Position numbers and translations under genes: made by a program. A stretch of 64,000 nt of DNA from Sebaldella termitidis ATCC 33386 (GTDB lineage Bacteria; Fusobacteriota; Fusobacteriia; Fusobacteriales; Leptotrichiaceae): contig NC_013517.1 of assembly GCF_000024405.1 (NCBI RefSeq), forward strand, positions 3,379,989-3,443,988. The letters run 5' to 3'. The notes beneath the pieces are model-generated. The model ran no database searches, was not told where the DNA came from, and saw only the letters and a list, made by a program, of their open reading frames with translations. Of this stretch, positions 35,654-43,716 are shown piece after piece (position 1 is the first letter of the stretch; each line of letters begins with the position of its first letter).

Positions 35654-36156
35654 TAATTATCACCTTTTTTCTGTACCTTGCTTCTTATGCTTTCATATGT
35701 TACCTTTGTAGAATCGGGTACCAGCTGAAATTCTACATTATAGCCTGCCTGATGTATTTTCTCATAAGCTTCAAATTCTTCATTTGTTACATCACAGTTT
35801 TTATTTACATAAATTGTATTTCCTCTGGCACTTTGCGGACCGACGTTCAAAGTCTGAACATTTACCGTCATTCCGTTATCTACCAGAAGCTTAGCCATGG
35901 TTACAGGTTCTTTAGTAATTACAAAATAATTTTTTCCGCTTTTTACAGCTTCGTCCATTTTCTGTAAAAACTGTTCATGTGTCCATATAAATGTTTTCTT
36001 AGTAGAAGCAGCTTTCAAAGCATTTTTTAGTAAATCATTGGTAGCGCATTTGTCATTCACTGCTATAATACCGTCACACGGTCTTTCCATAGACCATCTC
36101 GTTACTACCTGTCCGTGAATAATTCTGTCGTCTACCCTAATAAAACTTATTGCCAT
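35653..36156 (-). CDS. PTS mannose-family EIIB
   Basis: 167 aa cytoplasmic phosphocarrier. The phosphorylated histidine is His14 in RVDDRIIHGQVVTRW, the signature of the mannose/sorbose family. Ribosome binding site CAGGAGGAAAAAT. It transfers phosphate from EIIA to the incoming substrate. Confidence 0.92.
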   Translation of the reverse strand: MAISFIRVDDRIIHGQVVTRWSMERPCDGIIAVNDKCATNDLLKNALKAASTKKTFIWTHEQFLQKMDEAVKSGKNYFVITKEPVTMAKLLVDNGMTVNVQTLNVGPQSARGNTIYVNKNCDVTNEEFEAYEKIHQAGYNVEFQLVPDSTKVTYESIRSKVQKKGDN

Positions 36157-36173
36157 ATATTTTTCCTCCTGAA

Positions 36174-36617
36174 TTACAGCTCTTCATCAGTTTCAGAGCA
36201 TGAATTAAAATTTAACATCTGTATGCTTTCTCTTGCTTCATCTATTAAAACATTTATCTTTTCTGTATCCAGCTTTTCGTCTTCCAGCAGAATTGATGTT
36301 ACCAGCGGAAGATTCATCCCTGTTATCACAAATGTCTTATTTATCAAATTTTGCTTTTCTAATAAGGCTAATGCCGAATTACAGGGTGAACCTCCCATGA
36401 TGTCACTGCATATCACAAAATCCTCATAATCATATATTTTGTCTTTTTCTATTATTTCAGCTAATTTAGTTTCCAGTTCCCTGTTATACTTTTCTACATC
36501 CATATCCTCTGAAAGACACAAGTATGATAATTTCTCTCCGCAGTTAAGAACCATTCCCGCAGCATCGTATAATCCTTTTGCCATTGTACCGTGACTTACC
36601 AATAACATATACTTCAT
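36174..36617 (-). CDS. PTS mannose-family EIIA
   Basis: 147 aa cytoplasmic phosphocarrier. Active His9 lies in LLVSHGTMAKG, and the family motif VICSDIMGGSPCNSAL is present. It is a separate polypeptide here, where E. coli ManX fuses IIA and IIB. Twelve bases separate it from the upstream aldolase gene. Confidence 0.92.
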   Translation of the reverse strand: MKYMLLVSHGTMAKGLYDAAGMVLNCGEKLSYLCLSEDMDVEKYNRELETKLAEIIEKDKIYDYEDFVICSDIMGGSPCNSALALLEKQNLINKTFVITGMNLPLVTSILLEDEKLDTEKINVLIDEARESIQMLNFNSCSETDEEL

Positions 36618-36629
36618 ATCTCACCTCGG

Positions 36630-37433
36630 TTAATAAATTTCTTTATCGGCTGTTTTACCTGCCTTGTCTAATCCTAATACTACCGGTGTAGATTTATATC
36701 CAACACCCATTCTGTCTATTCCCATATCAATCAGTTCCAAAAAGTATTCCCTTGTTCTTATTCCTCCTGAACCTTTTACTTTGCATCTTCCTTTGGCAGT
36801 ATCCATCATAGCTTTAATAACCTCTACAGTTGCTCCTTCATTTTTTCCGCCTGTAAAAAATCCTGTTGAAGTTTTTACAAAGTCAGCCCCTGCTGCTATT
36901 GCTGCTTCTGTTGCTTTTTTTACTTCGTCTATTGTTAATGCATCTGTTTCAAATATTACTTTCAAAGCAATATTATATTTTTTACATACTTCATTTACTG
37001 CTCTGATGTCTTCCTCTACTTCTTTCCACATTCCGCTTTTTATCCAGCCGTAATTCGCTACTATATCCAGTTCAAAAATTCCTTTTTTACAGCATTCCTC
37101 TGCCTGAATAGCCTTAGATTCTGTCGCAGATGTCCCAAAAGGAAAATCACATACCGCACAGACCTTTGTAGCAGTTCCTTTTGTCATTTCATTTGCAATA
37201 TCAATAGAAGCGGGATTTATACATACTGTTTTACACTTATAATCTATCCCTTCCTGAATGTACTTTCTTATTTCTTCCTGAGTAAATTCCGGCTTTAACA
37301 CTGACTGATCAATGTATGCCCCTAATTCTTCCAAATTCATTTCACTGGCTTTTTTTATTGGTTTCATATCTTTTTTATAATATCCCTTCACTTTTCCGGA
37401 TATTATGTCTCCTCTCATATTTTTTTCTTTCAA
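36630..37433 (-). CDS. DeoC-like class I aldolase
   Basis: TIM-barrel Schiff-base aldolase of the deoxyribose-phosphate aldolase family, up to 267 aa. The Schiff-base lysine is in FVKTSTGFF (Lys187 from this start) and the second catalytic lysine in KVKGSGGIRT (Lys220). It is divergent at the phosphate end: canonical DeoC has a Gly-Ala/Thr-Ser-Ser loop where this protein reads RMGVGYKST, and IDH is IDQ near the N-terminus. Its position as first gene of a PTS operon suggests that it cleaves the phosphorylated product of that pathway. The start is uncertain: no good ribosome binding site precedes 37433, and ATGs also occur at codons 6 and 23. Confidence 0.85.
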   Translation of the reverse strand: MKEKNMRGDIISGKVKGYYKKDMKPIKKASEMNLEELGAYIDQSVLKPEFTQEEIRKYIQEGIDYKCKTVCINPASIDIANEMTKGTATKVCAVCDFPFGTSATESKAIQAEECCKKGIFELDIVANYGWIKSGMWKEVEEDIRAVNEVCKKYNIALKVIFETDALTIDEVKKATEAAIAAGADFVKTSTGFFTGGKNEGATVEVIKAMMDTAKGRCKVKGSGGIRTREYFLELIDMGIDRMGVGYKSTPVVLGLDKAGKTADKEIY

Positions 37434-37511
37434 AATACTTCAAAAGTTTCACACTATGATTTTAAGCTTAAACGTTGTTTTTTTTCTTAGTACCTCCTTT
37501 CACTTAATGTA

Positions 37512-37566
37512 AGTATACAATATTTTTCTTCCAAAATCAAGCATATTATTTCAAATTATTCCAAAA
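37512..37566 (-). promoter_or_regulatory. Promoter with DeoR-type repeats for the aldolase/PTS operon
   Basis: Minus-strand -35 TTGATT (37540-37535), 17-base spacer, -10 TATACT (37517-37512). Immediately upstream lie tandem near-repeats TTTGGAATAA and TTTGAAATAA (37564-37545), the arrangement seen in many DeoR-family operators. Spacer and upstream bases are nearly identical to those of the glycyl radical enzyme promoter. Confidence 0.75.
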
Positions 37567-37611
37567 AATATGTTTTTAAATTTCAAATACTCTCAAAAAA
37601 CTTTATTATAT

Positions 37612-37656
37612 AAACAAAAACAGCTCTTAGTTATTGAAAACAAGAGCTGTTTATTT
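37612..37656 (-). terminator. Terminator of the glycyl radical enzyme operon
   Basis: Stem AAACAGCTCTT/AAGAGCTGTTT, loop of 13, with T-rich flanks on the minus strand. It lies about 20 bases after the DeoR stop. Confidence 0.8.
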
Positions 37657-37672
37657 TTTTCAAATTCTTTCA

Positions 37673-38428
37673 TTAATTACTGCATATTATAATATTATCT
37701 AATTTTTCTGCATTTTTAGGATAACTGTCTATAAAAACTGCATCAAATTCATTTAAAGATGTAAATTTATAAAAACCTTTAAAATCTAATTTTGTTTTAT
37801 CAATTAAGAGGTATTTTGACAGTGAGCTTTCTATGGCAGCCTGCTTCACCATTGCACTTTCAGTATCAATAGTATATGCGGTATTTTCTGCTGTATCAAC
37901 TCCTGTACAGCCTATAAACGAATAATCAAAGCTGAATTTTTTCATATATTCCATAGCTATCGTCCCTACATTCATCTTATAATTAGTTACATATTTGCCG
38001 CCTACTACTACGATTTCAGCCTTTATATTCTCCAGATTATGTATATTCAGCATATTATGGGTAACTATTTTTATATCTTTATTGCAGAGATAATCAAACA
38101 TGTACATAAGGCTTGTTCCTCCGTCTATAAATACACAGTCACCGTCCTTTATCAGTTTGGAAGCTTCAAAGCATACTTTTTTCTTGGAAGCTCTGTTTAT
38201 AACAGATTTTTCATTCATGCTCAGCTCTACAGTATCCAGCCTTCTTGATTTTGCCCTGATTGCCCCGCCGTGAATCCTGTGCAAAAATCCCTGTTTTTCC
38301 AGCTCTTCAAAATCTCTTCTGACTGTAGATTCTGATGTTTCCAGTTCCAGTGTTATATCTTTCAGATTTAGTATCTTTTTCTCTTCCAGTCTTTTTCTTA
38401 TATGGATTAATCTTTCCGATGCCAGCAT
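37673..38428 (-). CDS. DeoR-family regulator 1
   Basis: 251 aa cytoplasmic repressor-type protein. The N-terminal winged helix-turn-helix reads ITLELETSESTVRRDFEELE, and the C-terminal DeoR sensor domain has FIDGGTSLMY, which binds phosphorylated sugars in this family. The start at 38428 follows GAGAGGAAAAA; a longer frame from 38464 overlaps the activase gene and lacks a site. Third gene of the radical-enzyme operon. Strong paralogy to the second DeoR gene at 42042. Confidence 0.9.
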   Translation of the reverse strand: MLASERLIHIRKRLEEKKILNLKDITLELETSESTVRRDFEELEKQGFLHRIHGGAIRAKSRRLDTVELSMNEKSVINRASKKKVCFEASKLIKDGDCVFIDGGTSLMYMFDYLCNKDIKIVTHNMLNIHNLENIKAEIVVVGGKYVTNYKMNVGTIAMEYMKKFSFDYSFIGCTGVDTAENTAYTIDTESAMVKQAAIESSLSKYLLIDKTKLDFKGFYKFTSLNEFDAVFIDSYPKNAEKLDNIIICSN

Positions 38429-38453
38429 TTTTTCCTCTCCCCGTTTACTGTAT

Positions 38454-39365
38454 TTATCCGTCAACAGTAACTTTTACTCCTGTTTCCGATGCCATTTCTT
38501 TCACTTTTTTCCAAAAACTCTCTTCTCTGTATAAGTCTTTTGGAACGGAATATATCATCCCGAGGCTTTTGTACTTTCCTTCGCCCAGATTGTGATACTT
38601 TAATATATCAATCTGTTTTACAGCACTGCCAAGCTCTTTTATGAAGGATATTCTCTTTTTTATATCTTCTATATTGTCATTCATGCCGGGAACTATTACC
38701 ATTCGTATAATCAGCTCCTTATTCTTATCAGCAGTCTTTTTAATATTTTCCAGTATAAGCTCGTTTCCTGCTCCGGTATATTTCCTATGAAGTCTGCTGT
38801 CATATGCCTTTATATCAAATAAAACCATATTCATACTGTTAATCGCTTTCTCCAGCTTTTCCCATGTTATCAGACCCGCTGTATCTAATGCAGTGTGAAT
38901 ATTATCTTTTTGCAGTTCCGTTCCGATTTCTGACAAAAATTCATACTGTAAGCCTGCCTCACCTCCGGAAAAAGTGACTCCGCCCCCTGACTGCTCAAAA
39001 AATATTTTATCCCTGATAAGCTTATTATATAAATCCTGCACAGAAATTTCATAGCCGGATTTTTCATAAGCTTCATAAGGACATACTTCCATACATTCTT
39101 CAATATTAGTACACTTCTCCCTGTCTATTTCACAGCCGGATTCTGTGAGAATTATGGAATTATTTACCGCTGTCTCTGCACACTTCCCGCATCTCCGACA
39201 CCTGTTTTCAAAATACATTACCTTAATTCCCGGTTCTATTAACTCTGGATTTGAACACCATACACATTTCAGATTACACCCGGTAAAGAAAACCGTTGTC
39301 CTTATACCCGGTCCGTCCTTGGTGGAATAATTCTGAATATTTGAGATCAGTGCTTTTTTTGACAT
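38454..39365 (-). CDS. Glycyl radical enzyme activase (radical SAM)
   Basis: 303 aa. Uses S-adenosylmethionine and a [4Fe-4S] cluster to place the glycyl radical on the adjacent enzyme. The radical SAM cluster is C30-x3-C34-x2-C37 (TGCNLKCVWCSNP); the SAM-binding GGE is in GGGVTFSGGEAG. An inserted ferredoxin-like region carries Cys56, 59, 62, 85, 91 and 95, fewer and differently spaced than the eight of a typical dicluster domain, so one auxiliary cluster may be missing. Six bases separate it from the enzyme gene. The insert places it with dehydratase-type activases and not PflA. Confidence 0.92.
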   Translation of the reverse strand: MSKKALISNIQNYSTKDGPGIRTTVFFTGCNLKCVWCSNPELIEPGIKVMYFENRCRRCGKCAETAVNNSIILTESGCEIDREKCTNIEECMEVCPYEAYEKSGYEISVQDLYNKLIRDKIFFEQSGGGVTFSGGEAGLQYEFLSEIGTELQKDNIHTALDTAGLITWEKLEKAINSMNMVLFDIKAYDSRLHRKYTGAGNELILENIKKTADKNKELIIRMVIVPGMNDNIEDIKKRISFIKELGSAVKQIDILKYHNLGEGKYKSLGMIYSVPKDLYREESFWKKVKEMASETGVKVTVDG

Positions 39366-39371
39366 TTTATA

Positions 39372-41789
39372 TCACCACTTATTTTCAGTTCTTGCGATAA
39401 TAGCGTCCTGCGCTTCAGGCATCAATGATACAAACTGTGCGCAGTATCCGGCTACACGTACTATCAGGTCAGTATAATTCTCCGGATTTTCCTTTGCGTC
39501 AAGCAGAACTTTTGAATCCACTATATTGAACTGATTATGATATATTCCTTTTTTCACGCTTGCCTTTAAGAAGCCCACGAACTTTTCCAGATTATCGTCT
39601 CCTTCCAGTGATCCGGGTGAAAATCTCATATTCAGAAGCTGTCCTGCCGCTACTCTGGAATTAGGCAGCTTTGAGACAGAGTTAATAACTGCTGTAGGAC
39701 CGTTTTTATCAGTTCCCTGAGTCGGAGAACACCCCTCATTCAAAGGACTTTTAGCTCTTCTTCCGTCAGGTGTGGCTCCCACATCAAGTCCGTTAGGCAC
39801 ATAAGAAGTTATATTTGATGTAGACATAGTGTAACAGCTCAATTCCGGTCCTTTTCCCGTACGCTCCGTTTTATATGAAGGAAGAAGATCCAGGTATGAG
39901 TTAAATACATCTTTTACAATATAGTCTACATAGTCATCATCATTTCCAAATTTTGGCACATTTTTTACAAGCTTATGTATTTTTTCAGCCTCGTCTCCCT
40001 TCCAGTCTGCTTCCATTGCAGCCTTAAGCTCCTTAAATGTCAGCTTTTTATCCTCAAATATAAGCTTTTTAACTGCTGCAAATGAATTTCCCACTACACT
40101 GGGTCCTATATTTGACTGTGATATAACATCATATTTGCACCCGCCGTTTTTCAGCGTCTTGCCCACTTCCATACAATTATCTATAAAGCATGAGGCAAAC
40201 GGTGAAGCATCATATTTTGCCAGAGAACGGTCACATATAGAGTCGCATTCCACAGCTAAATCCGAATAATATTTCAGAAGCTTTTCCCATGCACTCCATA
40301 GTTCATCATAATTCTTATAGTCAATATTCGTATTATCCTGTCCGTTTACGGAAATTAACTGTATGCCGCTTTTCGGATCTTTTCCGTTATTTAATACCAG
40401 CTCCACAAGCTTACCCCAGTTTACATATGTCATACCTGTAGCTCTATGCCCGTATTTTCCCGGCACTCCTGTTTCTACACACCCTATTGCACAGTAATCC
40501 AAGGCATCTTCTTTTTTTATACCGATATCTGTCAGTCCTTTTACCACTACCTCGTCATTAAACATCGACGGCATGCCGCAGCCTGTTCTGATAAGCTTTG
40601 CAGCAAGACGTACAAGATCATCGGGTGTATCCTCATTATAACGCATTGAGAAATTTGGCTCTGCCATAGAAGTAAGATTCATTGCTTCTATGCAGAGATA
40701 TGATAAATCATTAGTTCCGTCTTCCCCGTCAGGCTTTCTTCCCCCTACCATCAGATTGGAATAAAGCGGATATCCCTGAGAAAATTTCGTATGTCCATAT
40801 GGTCTTATTTTATTATTGCTGCTGTTCATCAAAAACATATGAGTAATAATTTCAAGTGCTTTTTCCTTACTAATGACACCATTTTCAATATCCTTTTTAT
40901 ACAGCTCATACATGTACTGGTCAAATCTGCCGTAACAGAAGGAGTGTCCGTTGCTTTCTATCATCTGGAGCATATGAACCAGATAGCATATCTCGCACCC
41001 TTCATAAAAGCTCTGTGCAGGCTGTTCCATCAGAGTTCTGCACATTTTCCCTATTTCCAGAAGCTCATTTTTCCTTTTAATATCTGTTTCTTTTTCCGCC
41101 ATTTCTTCTGCCAGTCGACCATAACGCTTAATAAAATCCAGAGCCGCTTCAAGAGTTATAATTACTGAATTATAGAAAATCTCAGCTTCTTCATTATCCG
41201 CTGTTTTTAGTTTTTCTTTAGCTTCATTAATTATCCCTCTGAAACCTTTTTTCAAAATCAGCTCATGATCCGGCACTATATGACCGTCTCCTGACATTGA
41301 TATCCCGCCTCTGTGGAGGACTCCCTGCTTTTCTGACAGAACTATTCTTTCAGGCGTAGTTCTTACCACCTCATCCTGATGTGTCTGTCCTGACCAGTAA
41401 TTCTGAAGTTTTCTTAATTCCTTCTTATCCTTCTCATCTATATAAAATATGTCTCCTGTTCTCTTTTCAAATTCATCAAGCTCATCAATTACCCAGTTAA
41501 ATGAATATTCAGGAAAAATCGGTGCCGCAAAATTTCTGGCTGCCTGATTTCCAAAAATCAGACTGTCGTCTTCGATATAAATACTCATATTTTTTAAAAC
41601 ATGTGCAAAGGCTTTCGCCTTTCTCAGAACATAATCTTCACCTTCTGTAGCTGAAAAAGATTCTGTAAACAAGACCGCTCTTTCACTGCATATACTGGCT
41701 TTTCTTTTCTCCATTTTCTGCTGCAGACGATGGATTCTTTCTATGTCCATACCATCATTTTTCGGCTTAAACTCTAAAAAAATTCCCAT
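39372..41789 (-). CDS. Glycyl radical enzyme, dehydratase/C-O lyase type
   Basis: 805 aa cytoplasmic enzyme with a ten-stranded barrel, oxygen-sensitive. The thiyl-radical cysteine is Cys437 in YCAIGCVETG with Glu439 two residues on; the radical glycine is Gly781 in RVAGYCAQFV. The GCVE motif is that of dehydratases and C-O/C-N lyases (glycerol dehydratase, CutC, YbiW/PflD) and not the Cys-Cys pair of pyruvate formate-lyase. First gene of an operon with activase and DeoR, ribosome binding site AGGAGG. The shared promoter block with the aldolase/PTS operon suggests a phosphorylated sugar or polyol as substrate; the exact one is unknown. Confidence 0.9.
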   Translation of the reverse strand: MGIFLEFKPKNDGMDIERIHRLQQKMEKRKASICSERAVLFTESFSATEGEDYVLRKAKAFAHVLKNMSIYIEDDSLIFGNQAARNFAAPIFPEYSFNWVIDELDEFEKRTGDIFYIDEKDKKELRKLQNYWSGQTHQDEVVRTTPERIVLSEKQGVLHRGGISMSGDGHIVPDHELILKKGFRGIINEAKEKLKTADNEEAEIFYNSVIITLEAALDFIKRYGRLAEEMAEKETDIKRKNELLEIGKMCRTLMEQPAQSFYEGCEICYLVHMLQMIESNGHSFCYGRFDQYMYELYKKDIENGVISKEKALEIITHMFLMNSSNNKIRPYGHTKFSQGYPLYSNLMVGGRKPDGEDGTNDLSYLCIEAMNLTSMAEPNFSMRYNEDTPDDLVRLAAKLIRTGCGMPSMFNDEVVVKGLTDIGIKKEDALDYCAIGCVETGVPGKYGHRATGMTYVNWGKLVELVLNNGKDPKSGIQLISVNGQDNTNIDYKNYDELWSAWEKLLKYYSDLAVECDSICDRSLAKYDASPFASCFIDNCMEVGKTLKNGGCKYDVISQSNIGPSVVGNSFAAVKKLIFEDKKLTFKELKAAMEADWKGDEAEKIHKLVKNVPKFGNDDDYVDYIVKDVFNSYLDLLPSYKTERTGKGPELSCYTMSTSNITSYVPNGLDVGATPDGRRAKSPLNEGCSPTQGTDKNGPTAVINSVSKLPNSRVAAGQLLNMRFSPGSLEGDDNLEKFVGFLKASVKKGIYHNQFNIVDSKVLLDAKENPENYTDLIVRVAGYCAQFVSLMPEAQDAIIARTENKW

Positions 41790-41847
41790 ATTTTCCTCCT
41801 ATTATTACATATATATTATTATCAGGTTATCTTTCCTCCTTAATAAT

Positions 41848-41902
41848 ATCATACAACATTTTTCCACCAAATTCAATCAAATAATTTCATAAAATATCAA
41901 AA
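41848..41902 (-). promoter_or_regulatory. Promoter with DeoR-type repeats for the glycyl radical enzyme operon
   Basis: Minus-strand -35 TTGAAT (41876-41871), 17-base spacer, -10 TATGAT (41853-41848). The upstream bases (TTTTTTGATATTTTATGAAAT and onward to the -35) match those of the aldolase promoter at most positions over about 50 bases, including the GG-purine-GGAAAAAT block in the spacer. Confidence 0.75.
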
Positions 41903-41970
41903 AATGATATATTTTGACATTTTATGTACTGTTTACAATTTTTATACTTATGCTTTTAAATTTTTTGCAC

Positions 41971-42040
41971 AAAAAAATATCTCAAACAGAAGTCTAAAAA
42001 ACAGCATATGTTTTATAAAACATTCTTTTAAGATATTTTT
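41971..42040 (-). terminator. Terminator-like structure after DeoR gene 2
   Basis: Outer stem AAAAATATCT/AGATATTTTT encloses a perfect palindrome ATGTTTTATAAAACAT (42008-42023). The minus strand ends in a T-tract. The large loop makes efficiency uncertain. Confidence 0.45.
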
Positions 42041-42041
42041 A

Positions 42042-42806
42042 TCAGTTATTCTTACATACGACTACATTCTCTATTTTCTCAGCATCATCAGGGTATTCAT
42101 CAGTGAATACGGCATCAAAACTGTTTAAATCTGAAAATTTGTAAAAACCTCTTACGTCCAGCTTGCTGGAATCTATCAAAAGATAACTGCTTAAAGCATT
42201 TTTTATGGCTATCTGTTTTATAGCAGCAGTTTCCATATCAGCAGTAAAGACAGTACGCTCGGAAAGGTCAATACCTGTACAGCCGATAAATGAATAATCA
42301 AAATTAAACTTTTCCATTGTCTCTATGGAAATAGGCCCTACATTCATTTTATAATTAGGGATATATTTTCCGCCTATTACTATTATCTCAGCTTTTGAAT
42401 TAAGTATGTTATGAACATTCAGAACGCTGTGTGTTACTATCTTAACATTTTTATCACATAAATAGTCAAGCATATACATAAGGCTTGTCCCGCCATCTAC
42501 AAAGACACAGTTTCCGTCTTTCACCAGCTTAGAAGCTTCATAACATATCTTTTTCTTTGTTTCCATATTCAGTATTGCTTTTTCATCCATGGTAAGCTCC
42601 ATAGTATCAGATAATATAGATTCCATTTTTGCTTTGATAACCCCGCCGTGAACTCTTTTCAGCACACCCTGCTTTTCCAGCTCTTCAAAATCTCTTCTGA
42701 TGGTAGATTCTGACACATTCAGCTCACTGGTTATATCCCTCAGATTCAGCACCTTTCTTCTGTCCAGCTGTTGTTTTATATACATTAATCTTTCTGAAGC
42801 CAGCAT
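42042..42806 (-). CDS. DeoR-family regulator 2
   Basis: 254 aa, same architecture as regulator 1: HTH ITSELNVSESTIRRDFEELE and sensor motif FVDGGTSLMY. Long identical runs with regulator 1 (for example DYSFIGCTG and GGTSLMYM) show a recent local duplication. It is transcribed alone, upstream of the radical-enzyme operon, from a promoter with a consensus -35. One paralogue may control this locus and the other respond to a second effector or act together with it. Confidence 0.9.
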   Translation of the reverse strand: MLASERLMYIKQQLDRRKVLNLRDITSELNVSESTIRRDFEELEKQGVLKRVHGGVIKAKMESILSDTMELTMDEKAILNMETKKKICYEASKLVKDGNCVFVDGGTSLMYMLDYLCDKNVKIVTHSVLNVHNILNSKAEIIVIGGKYIPNYKMNVGPISIETMEKFNFDYSFIGCTGIDLSERTVFTADMETAAIKQIAIKNALSSYLLIDSSKLDVRGFYKFSDLNSFDAVFTDEYPDDAEKIENVVVCKNN

Positions 42807-42837
42807 TTGATTCCATCCTTTATAATTAAGTTAATTA

Positions 42838-42866
42838 ATGCTATCATATTATATTTTTTATGTCAA
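42838..42866 (-). promoter_or_regulatory. Promoter of DeoR gene 2
   Basis: Minus-strand -35 TTGACA (42866-42861), 17-base spacer, weak -10 TAGCAT (42843-42838), about 30 bases before the start codon. Confidence 0.45.
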
Positions 42867-43006
42867 TTGCTTAGTGTCAGATATGGGAATTTATGGAGGA
42901 AATTGACAGGAATAAAACCTCTATTTTTCATATTAAAGTAATTCCTATTTTTATATCTTCCCTCAGGTTTTTCGTTTTTTATTCTTATATTATATTTTGA
43001 ATTTCC

Positions 43007-43531
43007 CTAGTATTCTCGATTATAATCTGCTTCCAGCGTATCACCAGCAATCTTTTCTGCCCTTTCAATTTCTTTTAGCGAGCCATCTTTATAATCTTTT
43101 AGCACTGATATAGAACTGAAGAAATCTTTTGCTTTCTTTAATAAAATTCCAAAAATTTCATTTTTATTAATTATTATTTTTCTTTCTTTATCCGTTACAA
43201 TTGAGAACATCAAATAATCATTATACATTCTCTTTATTTTTATTTTATTTGGAGAATCTGGAAAATAAACTTCACTCTCACCGTTTATGTTATATTCTTC
43301 AATTATATTTAAAATATAACTCCATAATTGATCTACCAAATCCCAGTCATTTAACTCCAGTAATGTTTGATCATTAGTTTTTATTTCAATAGCTCCGTCT
43401 AAATAAAAATTATCTAAGTCTTTTTCCACTTCCAATAATTTTCCAATATCATTTACATTTACAAAATCTGCATAAGTTTTAAACGGTATCATTTCATGTC
43501 CCGGCTTTAAAATATATGAATTTATTTCCAT
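43007..43531 (-). CDS. Protein of unknown function
   Basis: 174 aa, acidic, cytoplasmic, no signal or membrane helix, no cysteine. Good ribosome binding site AGAAGGAG. No family is recognised. The acidic, single-domain, AT-rich character and the neighbouring gene remnant resemble immunity-gene islands of polymorphic toxin systems, but no toxin is seen nearby, so this is only a suggestion. Confidence 0.6.
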   Translation of the reverse strand: MEINSYILKPGHEMIPFKTYADFVNVNDIGKLLEVEKDLDNFYLDGAIEIKTNDQTLLELNDWDLVDQLWSYILNIIEEYNINGESEVYFPDSPNKIKIKRMYNDYLMFSIVTDKERKIIINKNEIFGILLKKAKDFFSSISVLKDYKDGSLKEIERAEKIAGDTLEADYNREY

Positions 43532-43561
43532 TTATATACTCCTTCTCTTTTAGAACACTTT

Positions 43562-43693
43562 TCAGACAATTTTATTATCTATTATAAAATTTGGAAATTC
43601 TCCAAACTCTATTTCCTTTTCATAAATTTTATTATTATAATATCTAACACCCTCATCAGTTAATACTATTTTGTTATAATTTGGAAATTCTGT
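43562..43693 (-). pseudogene. Remnant of a gene (43 codons, no start)
   Basis: The minus strand between two genes holds an open stretch whose translation looks coding: TEFPNYNKIVLTDEGVRYY, then NNKIYEKEIEFGEFPN, ending at TGA 43562. It has no start codon and is closed by TAG just upstream. Two in-frame copies of Glu-Phe-Pro-Asn correspond to the DNA repeat TTTGGAAATTCT at about 43590 and 43680. It probably is the tail of a decayed gene. Confidence 0.35.
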
Positions 43694-43716
43694 CTAATTT
43701 TTCTCCTAACAAATTT

